Origin: DASZTU01 sp035493835
Lineage (GTDB): Bacteria > Pseudomonadota > Alphaproteobacteria > Rhizobiales > Devosiaceae
Assembly (NCBI GenBank): GCA_035493835.1
Contig: DATJHO010000017.1
Coordinates: forward strand, 1 to 35,143
Length of the DNA stretch: 35,143 nt
Direction of reading: 5' to 3'
Shown here: positions 1-6,951 of the stretch, piece by piece
Numbering within the stretch: position 1 is the first letter of the stretch
How the letters are laid out: each line of letters begins with the position of its first letter
Made by a program: the position numbers and the translations under genes
Notes under the pieces: model-generated
Told to the model about the DNA's origin: nothing
Databases searched by the model: none
Seen by the model: the letters and a program-made list of their open reading frames with translations, nothing else

Positions 1-1
1 G

Positions 2-163
2 CTGCTCGAGGCGCTGGGTTTTCCGCGCGATGCCTTCACGGCGGTGTTCGCCATGGGCCGCACCGCCGGCTGGATTGCGCACGCCCGCGAACAGGTGCTG
101 GGCGGACGCCTGATCCGCCCGCAATCGGTCTATGTAGGCCCACGGCCGCAACAGGCGGCGTAA
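2..163 (+). CDS. Citrate synthase family, C-terminal fragment (5' end outside window)
   Basis: Only the last 53 codons are present, ending in TAA at 161-163. The visible peptide has the pattern of the citrate synthase C-terminus: a GRTAGWIAHAREQ helix followed by the IRPQSVYVGP segment that closes most type II and 2-methylcitrate synthases. The GRT.GW.AH.rEQ stretch carries an arginine that in the family helps bind the substrate carboxylates. The enzyme condenses oxaloacetate with acetyl-CoA, or with propionyl-CoA in methylcitrate synthases. The fragment cannot separate a main gltA from a second citrate or methylcitrate synthase paralogue. It is followed by a repeat-rich intergenic stretch and is not obviously co-transcribed with the next gene. 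Confidence 0.8.
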   Translation: MLEALGFPRDAFTAVFAMGRTAGWIAHAREQVLGGRLIRPQSVYVGPRPQQAA

Positions 164-187
164 GGCGGGGCGGTGCAAGCGAGAAAA

Positions 188-336
188 CCCTTGCCCCTCT
201 GGGGAGAGGGTGGCCGGCAGGCCGGTGCGGGCTAGCCAAGGACGACTTCGCTAGCGGGGCTGATCAAATATCAAGGCTCTCGCGCCATGCACTTGGCTAC
301 CCCTCGCCCTAACCCTCTCCCCGGAGGGGCGAGGGG
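188..336. repeat. Intergenic palindromic repeat pair (CCCTCTCC / GGGGCGAGGGG type)
   Basis: The gap after the citrate synthase gene holds two hairpin-forming units. One lies near 188-236 (CCCCTCTGGGGAGAGGG followed by GGCCGGCAGGCC). The other has exact 10-bp arms at 300-309 and 327-336 (CCCCTCGCCC / GGGCGAGGGG). Similar units recur near 2992-3088 and 34455-34564, always between genes. They look like REP-type elements of Hyphomicrobiales and may also stop transcription after the citrate synthase gene. Confidence 0.6.
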
Positions 337-379
337 ACGTTGATGGAAGCGCGGACGCCGGCGTGTTGGGCCGCAGGCA

Positions 380-414
380 TTCGGAAAAGCCCGCCATCTC
401 CCTATATTGCTCCC
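380..414 (+). promoter_or_regulatory. Possible promoter giving a leaderless exonuclease-ligase mRNA
   Basis: TATATT at 403-408 is a strong -10 hexamer match, placed so that the expected start of transcription falls on the A of the ATG at 415. A weak -35 (TTCGGA, 380-385) lies 17 bp upstream. There is no purine-rich ribosome binding site before the ATG, which fits a leaderless transcript. This is inferred from sequence only. Confidence 0.35.
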
Positions 415-1410
415 ATGAGCTTTCTCGACCGGAACCTGCGCATCGCGCCGATCGACGTCTGGATCGACCCCACGGGGCCGCGTGAGCGCGCCATCATTAC
501 GCATGGGCATGGCGATCACGCCCGCCGCGGCCATGGGGCGGTGCTGGCGACGCCCGATACCATTGCCATCATGAAGGCGCGCTATGGCGAAGATTGCGCG
601 ACCTCGTTCCAGGCGCTGGAGTTCGGCACGCCGCTGATGGTGGACGACGTCGAGGTGACGCTGTTTCCCGCCGGGCACATCCTGGGCAGCGCCCAGGTGC
701 GGCTGCGCTATCGCGGCGAGACGATTGTCGACACGGGCGACTACAAGCGCCTCGCCGATCCGACCGCGCAGGCCTTTGAGCTGGTGCCCTGCGACATCCT
801 CGTCACCGAGGCGACGTTCGGCTTGCCGGTCTTCCAGCATCCGCGCCCAATGGACGAAATCCGCCGCCTGCTGAAATCGGTGGCCGACAATCCGGAGCGG
901 GCGCATCTCATCGGCGCCTATGCGCTGGGCAAGGCGCAGCGGGTGATGTCGCTGCTGCGGCAGGCGGGTTACGACCGGCCGATCTTTCTCCACGGCGCGA
1001 TGGTGGAGCTGACCAGCCTCTACGAGGAACGCGGCATTTCGCTCGGGCCCACCAAGCTGGCGATCGAGGCAAGCAAGGCCGAACTCGCTGGCGCCATCGT
1101 CATCGCCCCGCCGGGTGCGATGAAGGATCGCTGGAGCCGGCGGCTGCCCGATCCGGTGCTGGCGATGGCCTCCGGGTGGATGAGCGTCAAGCAACGGGCG
1201 CGGCAGAGCGGGGTCGAGCTGCCGCTGGTGATTTCGGACCATGCCGACTGGAACGAACTGCGCGAAACCATCAGCGAAACCGGGTCCTCGCAGGTTTTGG
1301 TGACGCATGGGCGCGAAGACGCGCTGGTCTACTGGTGCCGGCAGCAGGGGCTCGCGGCGACCCCGCTCAACATCGTCGGCTATGACGAACTCGGCGAGGG
1401 CGGCGAATGA
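415..1410 (+). CDS. Ligase-associated DNA exonuclease (metallo-beta-lactamase fold)
   Basis: This 331-residue protein belongs to the metallo-beta-lactamase/beta-CASP nucleases that are encoded next to bacterial ATP-dependent DNA ligases and are thought to process DNA ends before sealing. The metal-binding THGHGDHA motif (HxHxDH) lies near residues 30-37, an FPAGHILGSAQV segment follows near residue 84, and DTGDYK supplies the next ligand (Asp). Later histidines in ISDHADW and VTHGRED match the beta-CASP C-terminal motifs. The ATG at 415 was chosen over an in-frame ATG at 340 because homology begins at MSFLDRNLRI and the upstream codons lie in repeat-like DNA. Its stop overlaps the ligase start by 4 bp (ATGA), so the two are translationally coupled. 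The Lhr-like helicase and PdeM-like phosphoesterase genes that often complete this cluster are not adjacent. Confidence 0.85.
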   Translation: MSFLDRNLRIAPIDVWIDPTGPRERAIITHGHGDHARRGHGAVLATPDTIAIMKARYGEDCATSFQALEFGTPLMVDDVEVTLFPAGHILGSAQVRLRYRGETIVDTGDYKRLADPTAQAFELVPCDILVTEATFGLPVFQHPRPMDEIRRLLKSVADNPERAHLIGAYALGKAQRVMSLLRQAGYDRPIFLHGAMVELTSLYEERGISLGPTKLAIEASKAELAGAIVIAPPGAMKDRWSRRLPDPVLAMASGWMSVKQRARQSGVELPLVISDHADWNELRETISETGSSQVLVTHGREDALVYWCRQQGLAATPLNIVGYDELGEGGE

Positions 1411-2984
1411 AGCGCTTTGCCGAGCTGCTGGAATTGCTGGCGCTGACGCCCTCGCGCAATCGCAAGATCGAGGCGCTAAAGACCTATTTTGCGGAAACGC
1501 CGGATCCGGATCGCGGTTTTGCGCTGGCCATCCTCACCGGCGCGCTGAGTTTCAAGAACGTGAAGCCCGCGGTGCTGCGCGAGGTGGTAACGCGCGAGGT
1601 CGATCCGCACCTTTTTGCCCTTTCCTATGATTATGTCGGCGACCTGGGCGAAACCATCGCGCTGATCTGGCCACATCATGGGGCGCAAGAGGATTTGCCG
1701 CGGCTCGGCGACCTGGTGGAACTGCTGGAGACCACGTCCAAGAGCAGGCTGCCCGATCTGATCGCGAGCCTTTTGACCCGGGCGGCGATCAATGAGCGCT
1801 GGGCGCTGGTGAAACTGGCAACCGGGGCGCTGCGCATCGGTCTGTCCGCCCGGCTGGCGAAGACCGCGCTGGCCGAAATGAGCGGCCGACCCGTGCAGGA
1901 AATCGAAGAGATCTGGCACGGGCTGAAAATTCCCTATACCGAGCTTTTCGATTGGCTGGAGGGCAGGGGCGAGCGGCCGGACATCGCCCACGAGGTCCGT
2001 TTCCACCCGCTGATGCTGTCCAATCCGATCGACGAAACGGTCGATCTCGACAAGCTCGATCCGAAGGATTTTTCGGCTGAGTGGAAGTGGGACGGCATTC
2101 GCGTGCAGCTCGTCCTCGGCAACGGGCCGGCGTCGCTGTTTTCCCGCACGGGTGACGATATCGCGGCCGCGTTTCCCGATCTGGTGGATAACGTCTTCGG
2201 CCAGGCTGTGCTTGATGGTGAATTGCTGGTGGGCGAAAATTTCGAGCCCGCTTCGTTCAACGATCTGCAGCAACGGCTTAACCGCAAGGTCGCGAGCGCC
2301 CGGCATCTTGCTGATTATCCCGCGTTCATCCGGGTCTACGACATGCTGTTCGACGGCCTCGAGGACGTACGCCGGCTGCGCTGGACGGAGCGCCGGCAGC
2401 GGCTGGAAGCGTGGCTGGAGAAAAATCCGCAGACGCGTCTCGATCTCTCCGAGGTCTTATCCTTTGCCAATTGGGAGGAACTGGCCGAACTTCGCCGCCG
2501 CGGCGCTGCCGAGCATGGCCATGAGGGGGTGATGCTCAAGCTGAAAACCTCGCCCTATGTGCCGGGGCGGCCCAAGGGGCTTTGGTTCAAGTGGAAGCGC
2601 GATCCGAATGTGGTCGATGCGGTGCTGATGTATGCGCAACGCGGCCACGGCAAGCGGTCTTCGTTCTACTCCGATTACACGTTCGGGGTATGGAAGGGGA
2701 ACGAACTGGTGCCGATCGGCAAGGCCTATTTCGGCTTCACCGACGCCGAATTGCGCGAGCTCGACAAATGGGTGCGCAACCACACGGTTGCTTCCTTCGG
2801 GCCGGTGCGCGAAGTGGCCAAGGAACTGGTATTCGAGGTGGCCTTCGACAGCGCGCAACTTTCCGGCCGGCACAAATCCGGCGTGGCGCTCAGGTTTCCG
2901 CGCATAAGCCGCATCCGCTGGGACAAGCCGGCGCAGGAAGCGGGAACGCTCGAGGAAATGCAGGTTTTCCTCGGGGCGACATAG
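1407..2984 (+). CDS. ATP-dependent DNA ligase of the exonuclease-linked type
   Basis: This 525-residue protein seals DNA nicks using ATP. An N-terminal ligase domain (about 1-200) precedes the nucleotidyltransferase core. The adenylated lysine is K227 in EWKWDGIR (KxDG motif I). Later core motifs include LFSRTGDDI, VLDGELLVG (motif III region), GHEGVMLK (motif IV) and GLWFKWKRDP (motif V), followed by an OB-fold region to the end. The length and missing LigD polymerase and phosphoesterase domains place it with stand-alone ligases of the LigC/exonuclease-associated group rather than with multidomain LigD used with Ku. It overlaps the exonuclease gene by 4 bp, and both are probably made from one mRNA. 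A repeat at 2992-3088 follows the stop. Confidence 0.9.
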   Translation: MKRFAELLELLALTPSRNRKIEALKTYFAETPDPDRGFALAILTGALSFKNVKPAVLREVVTREVDPHLFALSYDYVGDLGETIALIWPHHGAQEDLPRLGDLVELLETTSKSRLPDLIASLLTRAAINERWALVKLATGALRIGLSARLAKTALAEMSGRPVQEIEEIWHGLKIPYTELFDWLEGRGERPDIAHEVRFHPLMLSNPIDETVDLDKLDPKDFSAEWKWDGIRVQLVLGNGPASLFSRTGDDIAAAFPDLVDNVFGQAVLDGELLVGENFEPASFNDLQQRLNRKVASARHLADYPAFIRVYDMLFDGLEDVRRLRWTERRQRLEAWLEKNPQTRLDLSEVLSFANWEELAELRRRGAAEHGHEGVMLKLKTSPYVPGRPKGLWFKWKRDPNVVDAVLMYAQRGHGKRSSFYSDYTFGVWKGNELVPIGKAYFGFTDAELRELDKWVRNHTVASFGPVREVAKELVFEVAFDSAQLSGRHKSGVALRFPRISRIRWDKPAQEAGTLEEMQVFLGAT

Positions 2985-2991
2985 GCTTTTC

Positions 2992-3088
2992 TTTCCCTTG
3001 CCGGAGAAGGTGGCGCGAAGCGCCAGATGAGGGGTTGCAAAAAACCCAGAGCCTCTGGCTCGCCCCTCTCCCGGAAGGGGCGGAGGGA
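2992..3088. repeat. Intergenic palindromic element after the ligase gene
   Basis: About 97 bp of nested inverted repeats: GGCGC-gaa-GCGCC near 3012-3024, GGGTT/AACCC near 3032-3046, and a CCCCTCTCCC/GGGGCGGAGGG unit near 3063-3087. The GGTGGCGCGAAGCGCCAGATGAGGGG segment is close to one at 34537-34564 (GGTGCCGCGCAGTGGCGGATGAGGGG). It may act as a transcription stop between the ligase and UVR genes. Confidence 0.65.
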
Positions 3089-3108
3089 TGGACTAAACGG
3101 AGACAAGA

Positions 3109-3396
3109 ATGTCGCTGAGTGCGATCGAAAGAAAAATTGGCGAACTGGAAAAGCAGATGGCGGCCGCGGCCGAGAGTCAGGATTTCGAGACCGCCATGCG
3201 CTTGCGCGACGAGATCGCGGTGCTCAAGGGCCAGGCGCCGGGCTCGCAGGGCGGTGAAATGGAAGTGCGCCAGCCGCCGCCCGGGCAGATGGGCCTCGGC
3301 ACCCACATACCAGTCGCGGCCCCGCCAAAAGGCTGGAAGCCGCCGAAAAAGCCCGATCCAATGACCGCTGCCACCAAGAGCGGGCGGCGAAAGTAG
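3109..3396 (+). CDS. Small UvrB/UvrC (UVR) motif protein
   Basis: This 95-residue protein has a UVR motif at about residues 5-40: IERKIGELEKQM, then AAESQDFETAMRLRDEIAVLK. This is the helical hairpin by which UvrB and UvrC, and ClpC/McsA partners, contact each other. The remainder is Pro/Lys-rich and probably unstructured, with a GLGTHIPVA segment that I recall as a shared feature of small UVR proteins in this order. A GGAGA ribosome site lies about 7 bp before the ATG. It lacks nuclease or helicase domains, so a direct excision-repair role is unproven. Its position after the ligase pair suggests a repair or protein-quality function, but the repeat between them argues against a tight operon. 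Confidence 0.8.
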   Translation: MSLSAIERKIGELEKQMAAAAESQDFETAMRLRDEIAVLKGQAPGSQGGEMEVRQPPPGQMGLGTHIPVAAPPKGWKPPKKPDPMTAATKSGRRK

Positions 3397-3657
3397 CTAT
3401 CGCGAATAGTGGTAGCGGCATTGGGCTATCACGAGGCTTTCCCCCTCGATCCGATAGACCAGACGCTGTTCGTCATTGATCCGGCGCGACCACCAGCCAG
3501 CGAGATTTTCGCGCAACGGCTCGGGCTTGCCGACCCCCGAGAACGGGGAACGCGAGCAGTCCTTGAGGAGCGCATTGATCCGATCCAGCAGCTTCGGATC
3601 GTGTTCCTGCCAATAGAGATAGTCGGCCCAGGCCTTTTCGGTGAACAGCCGCCTCAT
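3397..3657 (-). CDS. yoeB: Txe/YoeB family toxin (ribosome-dependent mRNA endonuclease)
   Basis: This 86-residue protein matches Escherichia coli YoeB along its whole length: a DYLYWQE helix, the GKPEPL loop, WSRRI, a QRLVYR strand and the terminal CRYHY. The catalytic residues known for YoeB are all present at matching positions: E46, R65, H83 and Y84. YoeB binds the 70S ribosome and cuts mRNA in the A site, stopping translation. The start ATG overlaps the last 4 bp of the antitoxin gene, the usual arrangement for this pair. The intact active site suggests a working toxin. It converges with the UVR gene, whose stop codon directly abuts this gene's end. Confidence 0.95.
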   Translation of the reverse strand: MRRLFTEKAWADYLYWQEHDPKLLDRINALLKDCSRSPFSGVGKPEPLRENLAGWWSRRINDEQRLVYRIEGESLVIAQCRYHYSR

Positions 3658-3908
3658 TCGGGCAGCGGAACTTCGACGACCTTGCCTTCCTCGGCCTCGG
3701 CGATCGACTCGATCAGCCGTTCCTTATTGGCGGGACTGGCAAGCAGATAGGCCGTTTCCTGCCAGGACGAAAAATCCTCGAGCGACATCACGACGGCAGG
3801 CGACTTGCCGTTCGCCCGGGTGATGAGCAGGGGCACGTGATCCTCGACAACCTGATCGAGGTCCGCGGCGATGTTTTTGCGAAAGTCGGTGATGGATTTT
3901 GCACGCAT
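3654..3908 (-). CDS. yefM: YefM (Phd family) antitoxin
   Basis: This 84-residue antitoxin is upstream of and overlaps yoeB. The N-terminal part (about 1-50: ITDFRKNIAADLDQV, LLITRANGKSPAVVMSLEDF) is the Phd/YefM DNA-binding and dimerisation fold. The C-terminal part (TAYLLASPANKERLIESIAEAEEG) is the helical tail that covers the YoeB active site. It neutralises the toxin and, with it, represses their shared promoter. The palindrome just upstream (3917-3934) matches the known spacing of YefM operators. No ribosome binding site precedes the ATG, so the mRNA may be leaderless. Confidence 0.95.
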   Translation of the reverse strand: MRAKSITDFRKNIAADLDQVVEDHVPLLITRANGKSPAVVMSLEDFSSWQETAYLLASPANKERLIESIAEAEEGKVVEVPLPE

Positions 3909-3916
3909 GCTAACAG

Positions 3917-3934
3917 TGTACGTTACTACGTACA
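3917..3934 (-). promoter_or_regulatory. YefM-YoeB operator palindrome overlapping the promoter
   Basis: TGTACG (3917-3922) and CGTACA (3929-3934) are exact reverse complements with centres 12 bp apart. In E. coli the YefM-YoeB complex binds TGTACA-core palindromes with 12-bp centre spacing, so the match is close. On the minus strand TACACT (rc of 3917-3922 region) could serve as a -10 hexamer, which puts the transcript start at about the yefM ATG. Binding here would block the promoter. Confidence 0.7.
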
Positions 3935-3947
3935 GGATTTAAGCCCA

Positions 3948-4604
3948 TTATGGCACCCTGATCCAATCCTCACCGCTTTGCACCAGGCGCGAGGGCAGCG
4001 GTTGGGAGGGATCTTCGGCGATAAGCGCGACGGCGGGCGGCTCCAGCGGCAGGTGGCCATCGGCGTACATTTCGCCGAGATAGCGGAGCGCGGTGCCGGT
4101 CTTGATGGTGATGGCGTTGGTGTCCGCGGCGATCGTCAGGCCGCCCAGCGCTTGCCGCGTCTTGGGCATCGAGCGCCGCCGCTCGCGCGCCAATGCCCCG
4201 GTGGTCTGCTTGTCGGGAGTCAGCGCGATCGAGAGCACGCCGTCGCCATAGCGGGCAAAACCGTAGACCACGGCTGGGGAGTCGCCGACCTTGGCGGCGA
4301 GCAGATAGACGTTCTCAGACACGGGGGCGAACCGCACGTCGAGTTCGCCTTTGATGTCCGGCAGGTTGGTGGTGACGTAGTCGTTGCCGCGGCGGACGAA
4401 AGTGGCCGATCCGGCCTTCGAGGGCACATAGCCGTCCGGGCCCGCCTCATAGGGATAGTACGTAAAGGCATCGGGGAGCGGGGCGACTGCTGCCTCGTCG
4501 GCGATTAGTTGCGTCGGCGAGCTGATGCTGCAGGCCGCGAGCATCAGCGTTGCGGCGACCAGGGCCATGGCTTTGACCAGGAGGCGCATGGGTTCGGGGC
4601 TCAA
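3948..4604 (-). CDS. Predicted lipoprotein encoded with merR and fadD
   Basis: A 218-residue protein of unknown function. It begins with a basic and hydrophobic segment and a lipobox (LMLAAC, Cys25), so it should be lipid-anchored in the cell envelope. The mature part has alternating beta-type segments (SATFVRRGNDYVTTN, NVYLLAAKVGDSPAVVYGFARYGDGVLSIAL) and no catalytic motif I recognise. The start is ambiguous: a TTG at 4604 overlaps the merR stop (TTGA), while an ATG at 4589 gives a compact 24-codon-shorter-free signal with Cys at position 20. Either way translation is coupled to merR. Its place as third gene of the fadD operon suggests a link with fatty-acid uptake or sensing, but this is only inference. 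Confidence 0.75.
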   Translation of the reverse strand: MSPEPMRLLVKAMALVAATLMLAACSISSPTQLIADEAAVAPLPDAFTYYPYEAGPDGYVPSKAGSATFVRRGNDYVTTNLPDIKGELDVRFAPVSENVYLLAAKVGDSPAVVYGFARYGDGVLSIALTPDKQTTGALARERRRSMPKTRQALGGLTIAADTNAITIKTGTALRYLGEMYADGHLPLEPPAVALIAEDPSQPLPSRLVQSGEDWIRVP

Positions 4605-5008
4605 GGGTGGGATGTGCGCTCCTGCGCCAGTCTCTGGCGCGCCAAGAGCTGGATCTCGCGGAGTTCGCTGATCATGGTTTCGAGGTCGCGCTTTTGCGCT
4701 TCGAGCAGAACCAGCCGTTCTTCGGCCTTGCCGGCCAGCAAGGCGACTTGGGCGGTGTGCGAATGGGCGTCGTAAAGGCTGAGATAATCGGAAATGTCGC
4801 GCAGCGAAAAGCCGAGGCGCTTGCCCCGGAGGATCAGGATTAGCCGGGCGCGGTCGCGGCGGCGGAAGATGCGGGTGCCGCCCACCCGCTCAGGCGCCAG
4901 CAGGCCCTTGCTTTCGTAGAAGCGGATAGCGCGCGTCGAAATGCCGAACTCGCTGGCGAGATCGGCGATAGCGAAGAGGTCGCGGGGTTCGGCGGCGCTG
5001 TGATTCAC
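4601..5008 (-). CDS. MerR family regulator, probable controller of the fad genes
   Basis: This 135-residue protein has the MerR winged-helix N-terminus (about 12-80): LFAIADLASEFGISTRAIRFYESKGLL, GTRIFRRRDRARL and LGFSLRDISDYLSLYD. A C-terminal dimerisation helix (about 90-128) follows. It has no cysteines in the effector region, which argues against a metal sensor and for an organic or acyl-CoA type signal, as in LiuR-type MerR proteins. The GTG start overlaps the fadD stop by 4 bp (GTGA). Palindromes of the TTGACGT-AACGTCAA type sit at the promoters of both fad operons and resemble the LiuR operator pattern as I recall it. Control of the fad genes and of its own synthesis is therefore the best reading, still untested. 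Confidence 0.88.
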   Translation of the reverse strand: MNHSAAEPRDLFAIADLASEFGISTRAIRFYESKGLLAPERVGGTRIFRRRDRARLILILRGKRLGFSLRDISDYLSLYDAHSHTAQVALLAGKAEERLVLLEAQKRDLETMISELREIQLLARQRLAQERTSHP

Positions 5009-6720
5009 TTGTGACTTGCCCTTGTCGCTGCGTATTCCTCGCGCAGCTCTTTCTTCGAGAGCTTGCCGATAAGGGTTTTCGGCAATTGCTCCTTGATGAT
5101 GACCTCGCGCGGAATTTCCAGCTTGTTGAGATGCCGGCTCGCGAACTCCCTGAGCTCCTGCGGCGACGCCGAGGCACCTGCCTTCAGCTTGACGAATGCG
5201 ACCGGAGCTTCGCCGCGATATTCGTCCGGCACGCCGATGACCGTCACCTCGTCGACCGCCTCATGAAGGTAAAGGGTGTCCTCGATAACGCGCGGATAGA
5301 CGTTAAAGCCCGAGCAGATGATCAGGTCCTTGATGCGATCGACGAGGAAGACATAGCCGTCCTCGTCCATGTAGCCGACGTCCCCGGTTCGGAGGTAACC
5401 GTCGATGAATGCCTCGCTCGTTGCCTTCTCGTCATTGTAGTAGCCGAGCATCACCTGCGGGCCCTTAACCAGCAGTTCGCCGCGCTCGCCGAGGGCGACG
5501 GTCTTGTACGGATCCTCGAGGTCGGCAAAGCGGACATCGGTCGCCGGCAGCGGCTGGCCGATCGAGTTGGGCTTGGAATCAACGTGCAACGCCGCGCAGC
5601 AGACGACCGGCGAGGCCTCGGTCAGCCCATAACCCTCGGCGAGGCGCACCGGCGACACCTTGGCGAAGGCCTCGCGCACCTCGTTGGGGAGGCCCGCCCC
5701 GCCGGAGACGGAAATCTGCAGGCTCTGCAACTTGTCGCCGATATCCTTGGCGTTGGCCAGCGCCGCCAGCAGGGTGGGTACCGCAAGGAGGATGTTGGCG
5801 CGGGTGCGACCGATGAGCTGGATCAGGGCCCTGAGTTCGAAGCGCGGCAGCATCACCGTTGCGGCACCGTTGCAGAGCGGCAGATTGAGGCAGGCCGTCA
5901 TCGAAAAGATGTGAAAGAACGGCAGCACCGCAACGACTTTTGAGGGGGCGAAGAAGAGATCGCCCGCCCATTCGTTCACCTGCGCGATCTGGGCCGCGAT
6001 GTTGGCGTGGCTCAGCATGGCGCCTTTCGGCGTGCCGGTGGTGCCGCCGGTATATTGCTGCACGGCCACGTCGGTCAGCGGATCGATCGCTACGGAGGCC
6101 GGGGTCCCGGCGCGCTGGATGAGTTGGCTGTAGAAGCTGACCTTGCCGGCGGCGGGCGAGTCCTTGATCTTGGCGATGTCCTTCGCCTTGGCGATGCGAA
6201 AGAGGATGCTTTTGGCCAGCGGCAGCGCCGAAGGGAATTCGCCGACGATCACCCGTTTTACGTGCCCGGCGGCGACCAGCGCCTCGGCCTTGCTGAAGAG
6301 CTGGACGAGGTCGAGCGTCACCAGCAAATCGGCCCCGGCGTTGGAAACGATGTGGGTGAGTTCGCCGAGTGTATAGAGCGGATTGCAGTTCACCACCGTG
6401 CCACCGGCGCGCAGGACGCTGTAATAGGCGACGACATAGAGCGGGCAATTCGGCAGCATCAGCGCAACGCGGATGCCCTTCTTGACGCCGAATTCGGTTT
6501 GCAGCGCTGCGGCGAAGGCATTGATGGCCCTACCCAGTGCGCCAAACGTCGTCGTGGCGCCGAGGAAATCGAGCGCGACGGCCCGGGGCGTCTTCGCACA
6601 CACCGCAAGCACCTGTTCGTGCACCGGCGTGGTGTCGACCGCGATGTCCCAACGGACCCCCGGCGGGTAATGGTCGAGCCAGGGGCGCGCAATCGGCTCC
6701 CCCGCGGTCTGAGCGGTCAT
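5005..6720 (-). CDS. fadD: Long-chain fatty acid-CoA ligase
   Basis: A full-length 571-residue acyl-CoA synthetase that activates fatty acids with ATP and CoA (acyl-AMP intermediate), the entry step of beta-oxidation. Adenylation-domain motifs appear in order: P-loop-like YTGGTTGTPKGA at 223-234, EGYGLTEASPVV, the YLRTGDVGYMDEDGY aspartate, the hinge DRIKDLIICSGFNVYP and the C-terminal catalytic lysine in TLIGKLSKKEL. A GGGAGGGA ribosome site lies about 6 bp before the ATG. It is the first gene of a fadD-merR-lipoprotein operon with 4-bp overlaps. The motif after the hinge resembles FadD (ICSGFNVYP) rather than acetyl-CoA synthetase. Chain-length preference cannot be read from sequence. Confidence 0.93.
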   Translation of the reverse strand: MTAQTAGEPIARPWLDHYPPGVRWDIAVDTTPVHEQVLAVCAKTPRAVALDFLGATTTFGALGRAINAFAAALQTEFGVKKGIRVALMLPNCPLYVVAYYSVLRAGGTVVNCNPLYTLGELTHIVSNAGADLLVTLDLVQLFSKAEALVAAGHVKRVIVGEFPSALPLAKSILFRIAKAKDIAKIKDSPAAGKVSFYSQLIQRAGTPASVAIDPLTDVAVQQYTGGTTGTPKGAMLSHANIAAQIAQVNEWAGDLFFAPSKVVAVLPFFHIFSMTACLNLPLCNGAATVMLPRFELRALIQLIGRTRANILLAVPTLLAALANAKDIGDKLQSLQISVSGGAGLPNEVREAFAKVSPVRLAEGYGLTEASPVVCCAALHVDSKPNSIGQPLPATDVRFADLEDPYKTVALGERGELLVKGPQVMLGYYNDEKATSEAFIDGYLRTGDVGYMDEDGYVFLVDRIKDLIICSGFNVYPRVIEDTLYLHEAVDEVTVIGVPDEYRGEAPVAFVKLKAGASASPQELREFASRHLNKLEIPREVIIKEQLPKTLIGKLSKKELREEYAATRASHK

Positions 6721-6773
6721 GCCTGTCCCTCCCCTTGCACGCCGACGCGATTGGGCGATGCGGCGATCCTCCT

Positions 6774-6808
6774 GCCTGAACTATTCCACGGCTTGACGTT
6801 AACGTCAA
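6774..6808 (-). promoter_or_regulatory. fadD promoter with perfect 16-bp operator palindrome
   Basis: TTGACGTTAACGTCAA at 6793-6808 is a perfect palindrome. On the minus strand its first half supplies a -35 (TTGACG), and AATAGT lies 17 bp downstream as a -10. The operator thus covers the -35 and spacer, the position at which MerR-type proteins normally bind. A related site lies before fadE (7977-7992). Confidence 0.7.
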
Positions 6809-6951
6809 ACGTATGCCGCGGATTGGCAGGGAACGGGCGCGAGCGGACAGCGTCAACTCGCGCCCGGCAATGGGAGCCGGATGTCGAAGCGTTCTAGGAA
6901 AAGTGGCCCGATTCAAACGCTTTCAGAGTTTCCTTGAAACAATGAACGCCT

